A DNA stretch of 64,000 nt from Pseudorasbora parva. Its lineage: Eukaryota > Chordata > Actinopteri > Cypriniformes > Gobionidae. This document shows, piece after piece, positions 33,176-45,390 of this stretch. The stretch is taken from contig NC_090177.1 of the NCBI RefSeq assembly GCF_024679245.1, positions 46,631,877-46,695,876 on the forward strand. The letters are read 5' to 3'. Positions within the stretch are counted from its first letter, which is position 1; every line of letters starts with the position of its first letter. Position numbers and translations under genes: made by a program. The notes beneath the pieces are model-generated. The model was given only the letters and a program-made list of their open reading frames with translations. It ran no database searches and was not told the DNA's origin.

Positions 33176-34068
33176 CACTACATGTGTTAAAATCTACACA
33201 ACGTGTTGTCCCAGAGCACACACAGTACATGTGCTAAAATCTGCACAACAAATTTTGTCCCTGAGCACACACACTACATGTGTTCAAATTTACACAACAT
33301 GTGTTGTCCCTGAGCACAAACAATACATGTGTTAAAATCTACACAACATGTGTTTCCTTGAGCACACACACTACATATGTTAAAATCTGCACAACATCTA
33401 TTGTCCCGAGCACACACACTACATGTGTTAAAATCTACACGTGTTGTCCCTGAGCACACACACTACATGTGTTAAAATCTACACAACATGTATTGTCCCT
33501 GAACACACACTACATGTTAAAATCTACACAACGTGTTGTCCATGAGCACACACACTACATGTGTTAAAATCTACACCTGTTGTCCCTGAGCACACACACT
33601 ACATGTGTTAAAATCTACACGTGTTGTCCCTGAGCACACACACTACATGTGTTAAAATCTACACAACATGTGTTGTCCCTGAGCACACACAATACATGTG
33701 TTAAAATCTACACAACATGTGTTGTCCCTGAGCACACACTCTATGTGTTTATAATCTTCACAACATGTGTTGTCCCTGAGCACAAACTCTTTGTGTTTAA
33801 AATCTACACAACATCTATTGTCCCTGAGCACACACACTATGTGTTTAAAATCTACACAACGTGTTGTCCCTGAGCACACACACTACATGTGTTTAAAATC
33901 TACACAACATTTATTGTCCCTGAACACACACTACATGTTTTAAAATCTACACATGTATTGTCCCTGAACACACACCGTGTTAAAATCTACACAACATGTA
34001 TTGTCCCTGAACACACTCTACATGTGTTAAAATCTATACAACATGTGTTGTCCCTGAGCACACACACG
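33176..34068. repeat. 49-bp minisatellite, block 2
   Basis: About 19 units with the same core as block 1. Variants include a 44-bp form lacking AACATG and units with a TTTAAAATC change near 33750-33900. It continues block 1 across the gypsy and hAT insertions. Confidence 0.92.
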
Positions 34069-34374
34069 TGTCACATGCCTGTCCTGTCTTGTGTGCACAT
34101 GTGGGTTTTGTCAGTATGGTCTTTGTGCTCCTGTAATTGTCTAATCCCTCCCCCTTGTTATCTGATTAGTGTTTGATTTCTCCCACCTGTTCCCTCTTGA
34201 TTTCTTCCCTTTATAAGCTCCTTGTGTTTGTCAGTCTGTATCGTGGGAGTTAAGGAAACCGACGTGAGTCACTCGAGTTGCTCGGGAGGAAGCGCTAGCT
34301 AACAGTGTGGCGATCGGACAACGGATCGAATCATCCGGTGGTGGGGCATAAACTGATCTGTGACTGGACTAAGG

Positions 34375-35658
34375 ATGGCAGGTAGTAGTGATGGTGAGGG
34401 TGGGCATGAGGATATGGATTTACATGAATGGACAGAAGTACGAACATTTTATAGAGTATAAAAGAATGCAAGCAGTGGTTAGAAAGACTATTAAAGAAAA
34501 TAAAAGGAAGTATTGGAGAACTTTTTGTGACTCAATTGGAAGAAGCACACCAATTGAGAAAGTCTGGGGAATGATAAAGAAAATGAGTGGAGTAAGACGG
34601 GAGTGGGGGTACCCAGTATTTGAAAAAGGGGTGGTGGTGGCTAGTAAAGATATAGAAAAAGCAGATATGTTAGCCAAAGCTTTGGTTGAGGTTCATAGTT
34701 CTAGAAATATGACAGAAGAGGGGATAAGAGGAAGGAAAAACACTAGTGAAGGAAATAAAGAATTGCTGGAAAGAGAAGAAGAGAGGGATGATGCTATTAA
34801 TTGTCAATTTACATTAGAGGAATTGAAACGGTCCATCTTTAAATCAGGATTAACTGCTCCAGGGAAAGATCAGATCTGCTATATCATGTTGAAACACGTC
34901 AGATGTAGTGTTAGAAGTCATTTTATATTTATATAACAAGGTTTGGAAAGAAGGGAAATTACCAGGATGTTGGAAACAAGCAGTTATAGTACCCATTAGG
35001 AAACCAGGGAAAGATCCCACTAATCCATATAACTATAGACCAATAGCATTGACATCTCACATGTGTAAAATAATGGAACGTATGATTACAGACAGACTAA
35101 CATATTATTTGGAAACAAGGAACATTAGATCAAAATATCAAAGTGGTTTTAGAAAAGGTAGGGGAACAATGGATCCGATATTATGCCTAGAATCAGAGGT
35201 GAGGAAGGCACAAGTAAATAAAGAGGTAGTGGTAGCAGTGTTTTTTGATGTGGAAAAAGTGTATGATTTACTATGGAAAGAGGGATTATTGATTAAAATG
35301 AAAAGACTAGGAATATCAGGGAAAATGTTTAGATGGGTGAAGGAATTTTTATATGGACGCTCAATAGAGGTGAGAGTAGGTAAAACCTTGTCAGCAAGCT
35401 TTTCGGTGGATAATGGAACGCCACAAGGAAGTGTTATAAGTCCTTTATTGTTTTCTATAATGATTGATGATGTGTATAATAATATTGGGCAAGGTATAGG
35501 GAGATCTCTGTTTGCAGATGATGGGGCACTGTGGAAGAGAGGTAGGAATGTTGAATATATTGTGAAACAGATGCAGGAAACAATTAAAAGAGTGGAGCAA
35601 TGGTCCTGGGAATGGGGATTTAAATTTTCTGTGGAAAAAACAAAAACACTTTTCTTTA
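34375..35658 (+). pseudogene. I-type LINE ORF1 start fused to ORF2 RT
   Basis: The ATG at 34375 begins a short ORF1 remnant (MAGSSDGEGGHEDMDLHEW). A frame starting at 34388 then gives the pre-RT region (KRKYWRTFCDSIGRSTPIEK) and TAPGKDQI. After a 1-nt shift near 34900, the RT core continues with NPYNYRPIALTSH, FRKGRGTMDPILCLE, NGTPQGSVISPLLFS and the active-site variant FADD (LFADDGALW). A change from YADD to FADD is common in this clade. The reading is cut by a solo LTR at 35659. Confidence 0.8.
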
Positions 35659-37311
35659 TGTGGCAGGATGGGCTATTATCCCCTCCCATTTCTATATAAT
35701 CTGAAGTTTGCCCAATGGGCTGGGACTATGGGTGTATAAGAGCACGGGGTGCCAGTTGTAGGTGTGTGTCACTTTCAAGGGCCGTGACGTCATTGACGCG
35801 CCGCTGCTGCTCGTGTTGGCTTGGACTGTTGACATGCGACTGCCGCTTCTAGAGACCGCTGAAGTTTCTGGACCACTTACTGTGGTAACTAGTATGTTGT
35901 CGGCTGAGTAATCAAATGTGGACATCTGAGACGGTAAGGAGAGCGTTTATGTTCAACGATTGTGCGGGTCTATGGGTTGCGTCAGCTGAGCGGGCGCTAA
36001 TCTGTATGTTTTATATCGTTTAAAGTCCATCTGTTTTCTCCACCGTCGCGTGTTATCAGGATATCTGCCTCCATGTGTTGCTGGAATTCAGGATACTAAC
36101 TTCAACGCTGTATGTTCTATCGTGAGTATATTTGCTCGAGCCTGAAGTCTAGGGAGAATGAATGGCAGAGTAACATCTTCTGTTTGTTTTTAGGCGCGTG
36201 ATGAGGGAAATGGCTGCGTTCTAATCAAGTGCTGTGCTCCGATGCTCTGTGCCCATTAAAGTTGCTGTTCTGTTTCCTGCACGGGATAGTTCCGTGTTTA
36301 GCGACGACCTGAAGGGTTTCTAATGAGCCATCTATGTTATTGTGTCTTTCCAATTGAGATTTGTTGTACTTTTAAGCTCTGATTGCAGACGTGTGTCAGT
36401 ACTATCTTTAACTGTTCTTCTGTTTATTTCTTTAATCGCTTTCCAATCAGTTTTCTTGTACTTTTGAATTTGTGTTTTGATTTCAATTTACTTATTGTGA
36501 TTTGTTGACTATACTTTGTCATTCAATGACTTCTGAGCTACGGCCAATTTGTTTTGATTATTGTATAGTGATTGTTTAATCTGAGTGTCTTTTTTTGGGG
36601 TTCTCTTTTACTTATTTGTGCTTTTTGATTTGTGCAGACCGGGGTAGAACCAAGTAGCTGGGTCGTTCCATGGAACTGCATTTGAGTTTATATTTATAGT
36701 ATTAACAAATTTCTTTTTGCTCATTTGTACTGCTGTCACCATTTTTAACCGCTTTCTCCATCTTGTTGGCAGGATCTGGGCACCGGGGGCAGACGAGTGG
36801 CCTTCTTTGGGTGGTGGCTTCCTTCACTGTGTGCCGTGCTCTTCACTGACATTAGTGTGTGTGTGTGCACTGTGAGCTGAGTGAGTGACGCGATTTAAGG
36901 GTGATTATTTGACCTGAGACTGCCCCTGACGGTAAGCCCAGGTCCTTTGCCCTAAATAATTGAATCTTTAATGAGATGAGTGTGACTGTCTGGTAATATT
37001 CCCTTTTTTATACTGTTAATAAAATACTTTTGTACTATTACTTATGTCTCTGACTTATATGGCGATGTGAACCTGTGCGTGCCTTTAGGGGGCGCACTAA
37101 ATTCCTTGGGTGTAATTCCCGAGGTGGCGTAGTCGGAAAGTGAGCTCTATTTGAATTTGCTGAGTACGTGTATAATTGGTGTTCCGCCTCACCTTCATAA
37201 CACTCACTCCGCCACAAGGTGGCGTAGTCGGAAAGTGAGCTCTATTTGAATTTGCTGAGACCGTGTATAATTGGTGTTCCGCCTCACCTTCATAACACTC
37301 ACTCCGCCACA
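35659..37311 (+). mobile_element. Solo LTR inside the LINE
   Basis: It runs from TGTGGCAGGATG to CACTCCGCCACA, with TGTGGC/GCCACA tips. TTTA is duplicated on each side (35655-35658 and 37312-37315). It is 1653 bp, with AATAAAATAC near 37018 as a likely polyadenylation signal. The last 190 bp are a 95-bp unit present twice. No coding sequence was seen. A 4-bp duplication suggests a retrovirus-like integrase. Confidence 0.88.
37123..37311. repeat. 95-bp tandem duplication at the solo LTR 3' end
   Basis: GGTGGCGTAGTCGGAAAGTG starts at 37123 and again at 37218. The two copies differ at only a couple of bases, and the first copy also ends in CTCCGCCAC. Confidence 0.9.
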
Positions 37312-37545
37312 TTTACAAGGAAGGAAATTGGAGCAGAGGTCCAACTGTTGAATATATTGTGAAACAGATGCAGGAAACAATTAAAAGAGTGGAGCAATGG
37401 TCCTGGGAATGGGGATTTAAATTTTCTGTGGAAAAAAAAAAAACACTTTTCTTTACAAGGAAGGAAATTGGAGCAGAGGTCCAACTGTTTCTATATGGCA
37501 AGAAGCTTGAAAGGATAAAATCCTTCACATTTTTAGGTATGTGGT

Positions 37546-39030
37546 TTGATGCTAGGCTCACATGGAATGTACATTGATAGTATGGTAAATAAGTGTAAAA
37601 AGGTATTGAATGTGATGAGATGTTTAGTGGGAACAGAGTGGGGAGCCGATAGGTCTGCTTTGAAAACTATATATATTGGTTTAATAAGATCTGTTCTGGA
37701 TTATGGATGTGTTGTGTATGGGTCAGCATCTAAAACCTTGTTGAAAAAATTGGATGCAATTCAAGTGCAAGCATTAAGGATATGTAGTGGGGCTTTTAAA
37801 ACAACGTCTGTGGCAGCATTACAGGTGGAAATGGGGGACATGCCATTGGAGTTAAGGAGACAGCAAATCTTGACAACATACTGGGTTAATTTGCAAGGAC
37901 ATAGTAACCATCCTGCTATAAGTGCTATTGAGCCATGCTGGGAACATGAAAAAAGGCAAACAAAGAGCTTTGGTTGGATAGTTAGAAAGAAGGCAGGTGA
38001 AATGGGTATACTGGATAGGAGTTACTCTCCAACTGTAGTTCTGCCAGCTATACCACCTTGGTTATTGCCACAGCCAGAGATCGATCTTAGCTTCCTTGAA
38101 TTGATAAGAGATATAAATGAGGGAAGTTATAAGATTTTTAATTCATACATCAGAAGAACCATCTGTGTACATTTGTAAATGTCCATAGTAATTTCTTAAG
38201 ACCCTACGACAGGTAAAACAGCAGCAGCAGTAGTAATCCCTGATTTTAATGTTGAATGTGGAAAGAGACTTACTGATGATCTATCTGTTTTTGCATGTGA
38301 AATGATGGCCATTGTTATTGCATTGCAATGGGTAGAGGAGGTCAGGCCAGAGAGAGTGGTAATAGCCTCAGATTCATGTGCAGTATTAATGAGTTTAAAA
38401 TTTTGCAATTCCAGGAGTAGAGAGGATTTATTGTATGAAATATTACAATCATTATTTAGAATCCAAAAAATGCATTTGTCGGTTAGTTTTGTGTGGGTAC
38501 CTGCACATGTTGGAGTTGATGGGGATGAAAGGGCAGATAAAGCAGCAAAACTGGCTTTGAGGAGTGAGAATAAGAACATAAATGTAAATATTAGTAAGTC
38601 AGAAGCCAAAGTGGTGATTAAAAGACAAGTAAAAAAGCTGTGGCAAAATCAATGGAACAAAGAAAGTAAAGGAAGATATCTATTCAAAAATAATCCATTA
38701 GTTGGGAGTACACGGTCTAGAGGACGAAATAGAATAGAGGAGAAGGTTATGACAAGAATAAGGAATGGGCATACTGGGCTAAACGGTTCTCTCTACATGA
38801 TTGGAAAACATATTGATGGGAAGTGCGACTATTGTGAAGAGCAAGAAACAGTGGATCATGTTTTATTATATTGTCAGAAGTATGAATCAGAGAGAGAAGT
38901 TTTAAAGCATGCACTAAGAGAAAATGGAGAGGAAAATATTAGTAATATTCTTAAAACATCTGTAGGTGACAAGGGTTGGAAACTTCTTCTAGAGTATTTA
39001 GGATCAACAAGATTATTGAATAGAATTTGA
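37546..39030 (+). pseudogene. I-type LINE post-RT and RNase H region
   Basis: The frame 37546-38178 carries the thumb and linker (IRSVLDYGCVVYGSASKTLL). After stops near 38180-38200, the same frame (38302-39030) gives RNase H: Glu in FACEMMAIVIALQ and Asp in VIASDSCAVLMSL. WVPAHVGVDGDERADKAAKL follows, and then a CDYCEEQETVDHVLLYC zinc cluster. The first catalytic Asp (in a YTDGS-type motif) is missing, because the sequence jumps to DPTTGKTAAAVV. The protein is inactive, but its ancestry is clear. Confidence 0.8.
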
Positions 39031-39639
39031 GAATTATAATTGTATGTATTTATATTTGTTTAGGTTTGTTTATTTGTTATTATTTTATTTATAGGTGTTT
39101 GTTTGTTTGTTGTTTATCTCTTTTAAAATTTAGTGTTTTTTTTTTCTTTTTCTTTTTTTTTTCTCTCTTATAAATTGGGTGTGTATATAGATCATTAGTC
39201 CATACTCCAGATCAGTGGGTGGCGGTAATGCACCTGAAAGTTGTTTGCCAACCGCCAATAAAAACAAAAGAAGAATAAGTCTGTATCGTATCCTTGTACT
39301 GTCTACGTCTCCCGTTCCCCTGTGACTTCTACGTGGTTTGTGTTGAGTTTCAGTTTATGTATTTTCTAGTTTATGTTTTTCCCCTCGTGGGTTTTGTTTT
39401 GTAGTTATGTTTTATTTTGTTAATAAATGATCAATTCTGCACTTGAGTCCTCGCACCATTTCCTTTGTGTGTTCCCGACCGTGAGAACGGATATGATCAT
39501 CAGAGGACTCAGCAGAATGGGCATCTTCCTATTCCCATCTCCCTGCCCTTCCGCTGCATCAGGAGAAGGTCAACACAGCAGAGTCCTTTCTCTCCGGCAG
39601 GAGAAAGCTAGCATAAAGGAGTTGGTGGACTCAGTTCCG

Positions 39640-40029
39640 GTGGTCCGTGTTCCGGTGGACCCTGTTCCAGTGGTCTTGAAATGGAGGAGAAGGAAGGCTT
39701 CCTCCGTGCCTGTTCCAGTGGTCCCAGTTCCGGGTGATCGTGTTCCGGTGGTCCCTTTGCCAGTGGATCGTGTTCCGGTGGTCCTGATGCCGGTGGATCG
39801 TGTCCCAGTGCCGGTGGATCGTGGGCCAGTGGTCCCGATGCCGGTGGATCGTGTCCCGGTGGTCCCAGTGCCGGTGGATCGTGGGCCAGTGGATCGTGTT
39901 CCGGTGGTACCGCTGAAGGGGGTCCCAGTGCCGGTGGATCGTGTGCCGGTGGTCCCAGTGCCGGTGGATCGTGTTCTGGTAGGTCCCAGTGCCGGTGGAT
40001 CGTGTTTGAGTGGTCCCAATGCCGGTGGT
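39640..40029. repeat. 30-bp coding-like tandem repeat (PVDRVPVVPV)
   Basis: Imperfect units of GATCGTGTTCCGGTGGTCCC AGTGCCGGTG. In frame they would encode repeated PVDRVPVVPV. The unit length is a multiple of three, so both strands stay open; openness alone is not evidence of a gene. Confidence 0.85.
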
Positions 40030-40328
40030 CCCTGAGCCACTGAGGCGCCCTGCTCTGCCTGAGCCACTGAGGCGCCCTGCTCTGCCTGAGCCACTGAGGC
40101 GCCCTGCTCTGCCTGAGCCACTGAGGCACCCTGCTCTGCCTGAGCCACTGAGGCGCCCTGCTCTGCCTGAGCCACTGAGGCGCCCTGCTCTGCCTGAGCC
40201 ACTGAGGCGTCCTGCTCTGCCTGAGCCACTGAGGCGTCCTGCTCTGCCTGAGCCACTGAGGCGTCCTGCTCTGCCTGAGCCACTGAGGCGCCCTGCTCTG
40301 CCTGAGCCACTGAGGCGCCCTGCTCTGC
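40030..40328. repeat. 27-bp tandem repeat, about 11 copies
   Basis: Units of CCTGAGCCACTGAGGCGCCC TGCTCTG, nearly identical; point changes GCGCC/GCACC/GCGTCC mark subgroups. In frame this gives PEPLRRPAL. The array runs directly into the 3' LTR. Confidence 0.92.
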
Positions 40329-40954
40329 CTGTCCTGTCTTGTGTGTACATGTGGGTTTTGTTATTCTGAGCATGTGCTCCTGTAATTGTCAGATCCCTCC
40401 CCCTTGTTATCTGATTTGTGTTTGATTTCTCCCACCTGTTCCCTCTTGATTTCTTCCCTTTATAAACTCCTTGTGTGTCAGTCTGTATCATATCCTTGTA
40501 CTGCCTACGTCTCCCGTTCCCCAGTAACTTCTACGTGGTATGTGTTGAGTTTCAGTTATAACCGTCCCAGTTACGTTGTGCTGGGCAAGCTACAAAAATT
40601 CAAAAGGGGATTCGTCCTTAGTGCAATTAATGAAATGGTATTGTAGTGAAAAAGGACCTAACAACAAATAAGTTCTGTAACAAACAAGAGTTGTGTAATA
40701 TTTTCACCCTTATGTATTCACCCTCTCTCTTACAAGTCATACATAGGTACAATTCAATGCTTTCATCATGTGTTACATATATGTGCATGTGAATAGGGGG
40801 GTCACAATATCCGACACAGTCCTGTTCTCCTATCTGAGAGCATAAATAGTTCAGCAATTGAAGGAAACAGTCTTATCTGTCGATGAGTAGAGTTACAGAA
40901 GATTAGGTCGACTGTTGTCCTTCACTTGGATGTTTGGTTAATCGCAATGTTTCA

Positions 40955-40974
40955 TGGTAGCAGAGGATGGTTTC
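40955..40974 (+). promoter_or_regulatory. Primer-binding site for initiator tRNA(Met)
   Basis: TGGTAGCAGAGGATGGTTTC equals the reverse complement of the last 20 nt (including CCA) of vertebrate initiator tRNA(Met) as I know it. It starts directly after a CA-ended unit, exactly where an LTR retroelement carries its primer site. Confidence 0.8.
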
Positions 40975-41478
40975 ACCAACACAAACAGTATGTTTGTGAA
41001 CATGTAGCTGCCCACAGTCAAAGAGCAAAAAAAGTGCCTTACAAACAAATCCTCTACAAAGAGAAAACATAAAATGCAATAACAAAAAATTAAACTAAAT
41101 TAATTATTTTTAGCTTTAAAGCAATATAATACAAATCAACCTTAAACTTATGTTTGAGCAGAAAACCAACAGTTTCTCAAACAGGATTTGGAAAGAAAGG
41201 TTACAAACAACGCCGGCTGCGTTCGGAACCGCATACTCATTGAGTAGGTACTCAATTTCAATAAGTACTTACTTAACGAGCGCAAAAAGAGTAGGTACTA
41301 TATATCCAGATCTCGTTAAGTACGAATGCGATCCGCACTTAATGCGCCATATTGACGTTATCATGTGACCCATGACGATAACACAAGCGCACCAATTGGT
41401 TTGACAAGTATAATTCATCTATCTATATTGGTTTAAACTTTTTCTTTTTGTATAAAACATTTCTGCCCATTTATTTTG

Positions 41479-41480
<2 letters not shown>

Positions 41481-41512
<32 letters not shown>
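41481..41512. repeat. Poly-T tract
   Basis: About 30 consecutive T residues inside the Harbinger element. Confidence 0.9.
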
Positions 41513-41513
<1 letters not shown>

Positions 41514-42419
41514 TATAAGCAATAAATATTTACCCTACTAATCTGACAGTTTTGTCCTTTTTTATCCTTGCGAAAACCCAAAATTGTGATCTCTTGAACA
41601 TTTTAATTTCTTTATTTTATATGCCAAAGATTTCCCCCACAAGCAAAAGTGGCCTAAATCGCTAAATCTTTATATTTTCCTTTTTTAGTTAAATTTAACT
41701 TGTCTCATCACTTCAACAAATATATATTGCATTATAAATTATTCAGATATTTAACCTTGTTATTGTGCTTTTTTTTTCTCTGTGAATAATGTATGCAAAC
41801 CCATGGTATTTTTTTAAATATTATTATTGTTAAAGATAAAACCATTTAATTATGAAACTATAAAAGAAATGAGTGTCAGGTGCACTAACACCTGATTGCA
41901 TCAGTAACTCCACAAGCCTACCTACTGCGATTTTCATCCCTTTGCAGTGGTTAGACTGTCAGCACAAACGAGACAAATATCTGCACAAAGACGTCGGGAG
42001 GCTGCTCAAAGACATTGCCTTCGGAGAAGATTGTTGATTTTATCCTCGAAAAATGTAAGTATCACTACTTCATTTCAATTACCCCAGGTTGAATTGCGTT
42101 GTAAATTAACCAGCCCCAACATTTATAATAATGTAAAATGACCAGTACTTAATTGTATGACATTTTCTTACTGAAAATGTGTATTTCAGTACAACAAAGA
42201 AAATGTAATTTGTTTTGTAAAATTTTATAGTTATGCATGGATACACACTAGACAAAAACAGCTGATATGAATTCATATATTTTCAGTCAAGCATGAATTA
42301 ATAGTTTTTATTGTATTCTAGTTTTATGTACTGACAAAAATAGGACATTAATAAATTAGATGAACAATAGTAACTATCACAAATAAACAAAACTCAAAAC
42401 ATGAAACAACTTTATTAAA

Positions 42420-43471
42420 ATGTATTTTTCTAACAAACGATCACATTTGCAGGTGCTGAACACCACATCCTACTGCCATCTCAACCGAGCTGTACCAATT
42501 CTGCAGCTTTATTTTGATGAGGACGCTGACCACCGTCAACACCTTCGCCTGTCTTTGCCATCCATCATGTCCCTCATTGCTGCAGTCAGACTGGAAACTG
42601 ACCATGGATGGGAGCGGGACATCGAGGTGCTTGTGTTCCTCTTCTGGCTGGCCCATGCAGCATCATACAGGGTGGTGTCACAGACCTTCGATATCCCCAA
42701 GACCTCTGCGCATGACATTGTGCACAGAGTGAGCAAGGCCATCGTGGGAATGTTGAGGAGCGTGATTTATTTTCCAACCGGAGATGGCCTGGAGGCAGTG
42801 GGAGCAGGATTTGCACAGCTGGCTGGGTCACCAGCTTTCAGCAGAGCAGTTGGTGCCATCTAGCAAATAACTCCCACTATTACTTCAACAGGAAGTTATT
42901 TCATTCCATCCAACTCCAGGCCATCACTGATCACTGTGGGAAATTCCTTGATGTCTTTGTGGGGTATCCTGGGTCTGTTCATGATGCCAGGGTGCTGAGG
43001 AACAGCCCTGTGTATACTGGAAGCCTGTATCCTCCTGCAGGCGAGGGCATACTTGGTGATGGTGGCTATCCTTGCCTGAGTGCACCCGTCTGTCTCATCA
43101 CCCCATACAGAGAGCCTGTGCAGAACCCCGTGCAGGCTCGTTTCAACAGCAAGCACTCCCGTGCACGAAGCATAGTAGAGCGAGCTTTTGGCGTGATGAA
43201 GACCCGTTGGCGCTCCATTTTCTTCAAGGCCTTAGAGGTGAGCCCTGCCTTTGTGCCTGAAGTGATCACGAGCTGCGCTGTTCTTCACAATCTCGCTCTG
43301 CTCAATGGCGACATCATTGAGGCAGAGGATGAGGAAGACCTTGATGAGGGACCCCCTGAGCCCCACATCCTTGAAGCAAGAGTGGGAGAACATGTGCGGG
43401 ACAATCTGGCTGCTGCTGTGTCCGCTCCAAACATCAATGTGCCAGCTGTCCATGAGCACGATTACCTGTGA
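42420..43471 (+). pseudogene. Harbinger transposase (HARBI1-like), first catalytic Asp lost
   Basis: The frame 42420-42863 gives the N-terminal helix-turn-helix region (FDIPKTSAHDIVHRVSKAIV) and runs to RAVGAI, where a stop falls. The next frame resumes with NNSHYYFNRKLFHSIQLQAI and continues to 43471 with PGSVHDARVL (second Asp) and ARSIVERAFGVMKTRW (Glu). In DDE_Tnp_4 transposases the segment after VGAI is DGCHI-like and holds the first catalytic Asp. Here about 30 nt including it are deleted, which also shifts the frame. HARBI1-type enzymes need a Myb-like partner for nuclear entry and end binding; its gene lies on the other strand at 44508-45400. Confidence 0.85.
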
Positions 43472-44330
43472 AACACATAATAAACATTTTACAGTTCATG
43501 TTGTCAGTAATCCTTTTTAGAAAGTGCCTCAGCCACAAATGCTCAATAAAGCTGCGTAATTCTTGAAGGTACTACTATAATCTAAATGCTCACATTTCAG
43601 AAAATTTATATTTAGGGACTCAATGGGCTAATTCACCCAAACATATAACATTCAGTTATTTACACAGCTTCATGTTATTCTATCCCTTCTTTTTTCCTGA
43701 ACATAAAAGGTGATTTTGGTCATGTTTGTTAAAAAACATAAAACTGAGTAAATAATGAATTGTTTTTTTTGGGTGAACTAACCTATTATTCACTGTTAAT
43801 CTCTTTTGCACTTAATGCTAAACTGAAGGAAGTTTGTGTAAACATTCTGAACTTAACTCATGGAGGGCCAATGTCCAGCAGAGGGTCCTTCCTAATTCAA
43901 CACACCTGAACAATCCCATCAAACCAATGAATAACTGATTACCCAAATGACAAACAGCTGTGCTGGAACTGAAGCCTGCAGGGCAGTAGCCCTCCATGAC
44001 CTGTCTGAATATCACTGTGCATTTAGAAGCCAGATCACATGCAATAAAATATATTTTAAAATTTGTGTGTAGGTGTTTACATTACACCAGTCATTAACAC
44101 ACACACACTATATATATATATATATATATATTCATCACTTTATAAATATTTATACTATTTTTTTTATATTCCTATTTCAAAGCATCACCAGATATACATA
44201 AGGTACTGTGAATGCCTAGAAAAATAATAAAATAATATATATAAACATTTTTTTTAATTCTATATAAAATAATTTCTAGCCATTCACAGTAAATTAGGTG
44301 ATACTTTCAGATAGTACTATATATACATAC

Positions 44331-44338
<8 letters not shown>

Positions 44339-44397
<59 letters not shown>
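44339..44397. repeat. (AT)n microsatellite
   Basis: About 59 bp of TA dinucleotides between the two Harbinger genes. Confidence 0.95.
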
Positions 44398-44398
<1 letters not shown>

Positions 44399-44507
44399 TT
44401 TGTATTTATAATAAATTCAATTATATTTATTTAAAAAAAATTACACTCCAAATTTGTAAATGATGAAAAGATTCTTAAGTGTCATAATTGTTTTTTTTAA
44501 TGTCATC

Positions 44508-45390
44508 TTATTTTTTTGAAATTATTTCTAGAAGATGAAGAAATTGCTCATCTCTTTCTTTTGTCTCCCTCTCTCTCCGTTCCTCTCTTACACTTGCTTC
44601 CTGGTGCCATCTCTCTTCTTTTTCTCTTCTTTCACGTTCGTGTCTCTCCTCTCTCTCTTGTGTCTCCCGTTCTCGCCGTTCTTCCTTCTCCTCCATTTCT
44701 CTCCATCGTCTCTCCTCCCTCTCATTCACTTCATGCTCTCTTGCTGCTTCCCTCTCCTCCATCTCTCTAATTAACTCCATAATTTCGGTTGCCCGCTTTC
44801 TTCCTCTTCCTCTTGCTGGCTGTGGCGTTGCAGAGGATGAAGAGGATGAAGAGGCCACAGCTCAATCTGGGCCAGATGAGGCACTAAGGGCAGGTGGAGT
44901 GATGGAGGGTCTGCCCCCAATTGCCTCATCCATGGCACTATACCTCTTCCAGGAGCTGCTGTGGGCTCCCCATCCTCAGTGCTGATGCCACTCTGCCGGC
45001 ATTTCAGATCCTATACAAATGCACAAACAATACAGATGTAGTGATTTAAACAGCTCAATGACATTTGATTTCTGTTTTAGAAGTAAAAATGTAATCTTAC
45101 TTTATATTTTTGTTTGAGGTTTTCCCATTTTATTTTTTTTTTTACAAATGTTGCAGTCACGCTGCCTTGCAGGCCCTGCTCCACCACAAAAACCCTGTAG
45201 CAAATGCAGACATAAAGAATCAGAAAAGGGCTGTAATAACTGGAATGTTTGAAGTTACAATAATATATATATATAAGATTTAAATACATTTTTAATCTAT
45301 TTCTGTAGTATACTCACTCAAAGCCTTTGATGGCAGCATTCTGCTTCCCAGTGAAGAGGGCTTCATGAGCCACTCTCCACTGGATAAGCA

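Larger units (their letters stand above)
34245..39277 (+). mobile_element. I-type LINE, internally deleted, with solo LTR inside
   Basis: AGTCTGTATCGT occurs on both sides (34233-34244 and 39278-39289), a 12-bp target duplication. The 3' LTR of the host element shows the uninterrupted site (AGTCTGTATCATATCC). The element keeps the first about 28 codons of ORF1, then jumps to the middle of ORF2. It has RT and RNase H, and a 3' tail containing GGTGGCGGTAATGCACC. RT followed by RNase H is the layout of the I/Nimb group. The endonuclease is gone, so it is not autonomous. Confidence 0.8.

Noticed and set aside
33649..33879. ORFs through the minisatellite (repeated HTHYV, CVVPEHT peptides)
   Set aside because: Open frames on both strands result from a repeat lacking stops in some registers; the unit length is not a multiple of three and no start context or homology is seen.
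27400..34068. CRISPR-like array (regular repeats of similar length)
   Set aside because: The 49-bp units are contiguous variants of one sequence, with no unique spacers; the surroundings are vertebrate transposons.
39570..40491. Long minus-strand ORFs over the proline-rich and 27-bp repeats
   Set aside because: Repeat units divisible by three keep several frames open at once; three overlapping frames are open, which argues against any one being real.
40955..40974. An initiator tRNA(Met) gene or tRNA-derived SINE
   Set aside because: Only the complement of the tRNA 3' end is present; no anticodon arm or A/B box order follows. A primer-binding site explains it better.
44516..44774. Plus-strand Leu/Ser/Phe-rich ORFs
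   Set aside because: They are the complement of the Glu/Arg coiled coil in the Harbinger Myb-like gene.
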